Part shown: piece by piece, positions 62,400-64,000 of the stretch
Layout of the letters: each line of letters begins with the position of its first letter
Position numbering within the stretch: position 1 is the stretch's first letter
Assembly: GCA_016710165.1 (NCBI GenBank)
Contig: JADJLJ010000002.1
Coordinates: 518,501 to 582,500, forward strand
Length of the DNA stretch: 64,000 nt
DNA from: Chitinophagaceae bacterium
GTDB lineage: Bacteria > Bacteroidota > Bacteroidia > Chitinophagales > Chitinophagaceae
Reading direction: 5' to 3'
Program-made: the position numbers and the translations under genes
Notes under the pieces: generated by a model
Databases searched by the model: none
What the model was told of the DNA's origin: nothing
What the model saw: the letters and a program-made list of their open reading frames with translations, nothing else

Positions 62400-63584
62400 A
62401 TGAATCGGATCGCCCAAAGAACAATACTGTTTACCTGCCTTTCTCTGCTGTTTGCTGTAAATGTCTGTGCACAGAAAAGCCGGTTTATTTATATCCAGTC
62501 TGATACCAAACAGCCTTTTTATGTAACGATAGGCGAAAAGTTGTTCAGCAGCGCTGATGCCGGGTACCTCATCATTCCCAGGCTGGAGGAGGGCAGTTAT
62601 GATCTTTCCATTGGGTTTCCCAAAAAGGAATGGCCCCGGCAAAATATAGCCTGTGTGATCAAAGAGGTGGATATGGGGTACCAGTTAAGGAATTTCGGAG
62701 ATAAAGGCTGGGGCCTGCTTAACCTGCAGACCATGCAGGCGGTCATGGCCAAAAAAGATCCGGTGGTTGACCCGGAACTTTCACCCGAATTGGCTTCGGA
62801 TTCATTCTCTGTTATCCTGGCATCGGTGGTAAATGACAGGGGCATTTTAAAAAAACAAACAGTGACCAGGGATACACCGGTTGTGGTTATCAATGAAAAT
62901 AAGGCAGCGGACAGATCCCAGGCGGATAAGGAAGAAAAGATCATCACCACCGGCCGGGAAAAGGAAAATCCTTTGGTGGTCTTGCCGGCCGTGAAAAAAC
63001 TAAAGCAGGATACAATACCCGGGGGGATGAACATCCGTTTCCTCGATATTTCAGATGAGGGGGCAGATACGGTTTTAATATTTATCCCTGTTGAAGATGA
63101 TGTTGCTGGTAAGACCGACTCGATAAGACCAGCCAACATAAAGGCTGGGCAAAAGAAAGATGAACTTCCCTCCCGGGATTCAAAATTTCTGGATATGGAA
63201 TTACCCAATCCCAACCTGGTAAGAGATACCAGCGCCGTATTGGCTGACTCATCAGTTGTAGCGGGAGAGAAAGCCGTTATGCAGAATACAAAGTGTAAAC
63301 AAACTGCTGACAACAAAGATTTCCTTAACCTGCGCAGGCTGATGGCTGCAGAATTGAATGACGGGGATATGATAAATACGGCGCTGAAAAAATTCAGGTC
63401 AACCTGCTTCACAACAGAGCAGGTAAAAAACCTGGGCGGCTTATTTCTGAATGAGGAGGGCAGGTACCGGTTATTTGTTGCAGCATACCCGTTTGTTTCA
63501 GACCTGGCGGCATTTAATTCGCTGGAGGCAGAGCTTAAGGAGGAATATTATATTATCAGGTTCAGGGCAATGCTCAATAAATAA
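62400..63584 (+). CDS. DUF4476-domain secreted protein
   Basis: A 394-aa secreted protein. A signal peptide ends near VCAQ. Residues 20-120 resemble a small N-terminal beta domain; a long linker rich in D, K, E, S and T follows. The C-terminal 90 residues are DUF4476: FLNLRRLMAAELNDGDMIN, KKFRSTCFTTEQVKNLGGL, RLFVAAYPFVSD. The ATG at 62400 has an AGGAAGAG sequence directly before it and fits the signal, unlike the longer open frame from 62325. Function is unknown. Confidence 0.87.
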   Translation: MNRIAQRTILFTCLSLLFAVNVCAQKSRFIYIQSDTKQPFYVTIGEKLFSSADAGYLIIPRLEEGSYDLSIGFPKKEWPRQNIACVIKEVDMGYQLRNFGDKGWGLLNLQTMQAVMAKKDPVVDPELSPELASDSFSVILASVVNDRGILKKQTVTRDTPVVVINENKAADRSQADKEEKIITTGREKENPLVVLPAVKKLKQDTIPGGMNIRFLDISDEGADTVLIFIPVEDDVAGKTDSIRPANIKAGQKKDELPSRDSKFLDMELPNPNLVRDTSAVLADSSVVAGEKAVMQNTKCKQTADNKDFLNLRRLMAAELNDGDMINTALKKFRSTCFTTEQVKNLGGLFLNEEGRYRLFVAAYPFVSDLAAFNSLEAELKEEYYIIRFRAMLNK

Positions 63585-63612
63585 AAATAACTTCCGGTAA
63601 AGGATATAATAC

Positions 63613-64000
63613 ATGGCCCGTTATTTCATTGAAGTATCATATAAAGGCACGAACTATTCTGGTTTCCAGGTACAAAAAATGCCAATTCCGTTCAGGCGGA
63701 GGTTGAAAAAGCGTTGTTTGTTTTTTATAAAAAACAATTTGAATTAACGGGATCATCCCGCACAGATGCCGGGGTACATGCACTTCAGAATTTTTTTCAT
63801 TTCGATTCGGACATTGACATTCAGGATGATTCATACAACCTGAATGCAATACTGCCTGGAGATATTGTGATCAAAAGGATATACAGGGTGGATGACAATG
63901 CCCATTGCAGGTTTGATGCCAAAAGCAGGGAATACCGTTACTGCATTTTTGATCACAAGGATCCCTTTCTCCAGGACCGGGCGTATTATTATCCTTATCC
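63613..64000 (+). pseudogene. truA: tRNA pseudouridine synthase A, frameshifted and cut by the window edge
   Basis: TruA makes pseudouridine at positions 38-40 of tRNA anticodon arms. The start reads MARYFIEVSYKGTNYSGFQVQ, then the frame breaks after six A's (63674-63679) and stops at 63745. With seven A's it continues as VQKNANSVQAEVEKALF, reaching GSSRTDAGVHALQNFFH with the catalytic Asp and RVDDNAHCRFDAKSREYRY, to the window end. The conservation on both sides of the A-run points to a missed base. Confidence 0.88.

Overview
The window looks like a chromosomal segment of a Bacteroidota bacterium, most like Chitinophagaceae. Supporting signs are a ~1,100-residue SecA with the Bacteroidota C-terminal zinc motif, DUF3667, DUF4476 and SPOR-type proteins, a CarboxypepD_reg-like beta-barrel receptor, bacterial kynurenine-pathway genes and poor Shine-Dalgarno sequences. 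No rRNA, CRISPR array, transposase, integrase or phage gene was seen. One tRNA (Glu, TTC) is present. The placement is inference from gene content; no marker tree was computed.

Layout. 0-4.6 kb: end of an unknown gene, an HTH regulator/membrane-protein pair with two dyad operators, a GDSL hydrolase, a phosphoesterase, pyrF and a PaiB-like protein. 4.7-11.6 kb: kynurenine catabolism (kmo, kynU, RidA-type deaminase, semialdehyde dehydrogenase on minus; HAO and ACMSD on plus). 11.6-22.3 kb: GDPD lipoprotein, scpB, atpG, a beta-barrel receptor, two unknown proteins, secA. 22.4-31.5 kb: an AT-richer accessory stretch with Ca/Na exchange, DUF389, an oxidoreductase, glycerate kinase, a glucosyl-3-phosphoglycerate synthase-phosphatase fusion and NhaD, read here as a possible osmolyte/ion-homeostasis locus. 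31.5-36.5 kb: deoxynucleoside catabolism (nucleoside phosphorylase, deoC, two ALDH-family genes). 36.6-45.5 kb: DUF3667 protein, a run of amidohydrolases, SPOR protein, M20 amidohydrolase. 45.6-53.2 kb: beta-CASP nuclease and a complete 4-hydroxyproline pathway split around a sterol-desaturase-type gene. 53.4-64 kb: lipoprotein, tRNA-Glu, gapA-pgk, a LemA/TPM operon, M1 aminopeptidase, DUF4476 protein and the start of truA.

Three layers of structure go beyond the genes. (1) Two genes for S23/Avd-type four-helix-bundle proteins sit inside catabolic operons. Each is abutted on both sides by arrays of short degenerate words, with the stop codon inside the array. Arrays of the same or similar kind, without the gene, fill many other spacers and often begin exactly at the upstream stop codon. 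I regard this as the best candidate for an undescribed mobile or repeat-generating system. (2) Palindromic repeats are inserted in frame into conserved enzymes (pyrF, kmo, pgk). (3) Five conserved genes (ACMSD, a receptor, deoC, an amidohydrolase, truA) each carry a single-base change in a short homopolymer that shifts the frame. This many suggests consensus errors in the assembly rather than five real pseudogenes, and should be settled before any loss of function is inferred.
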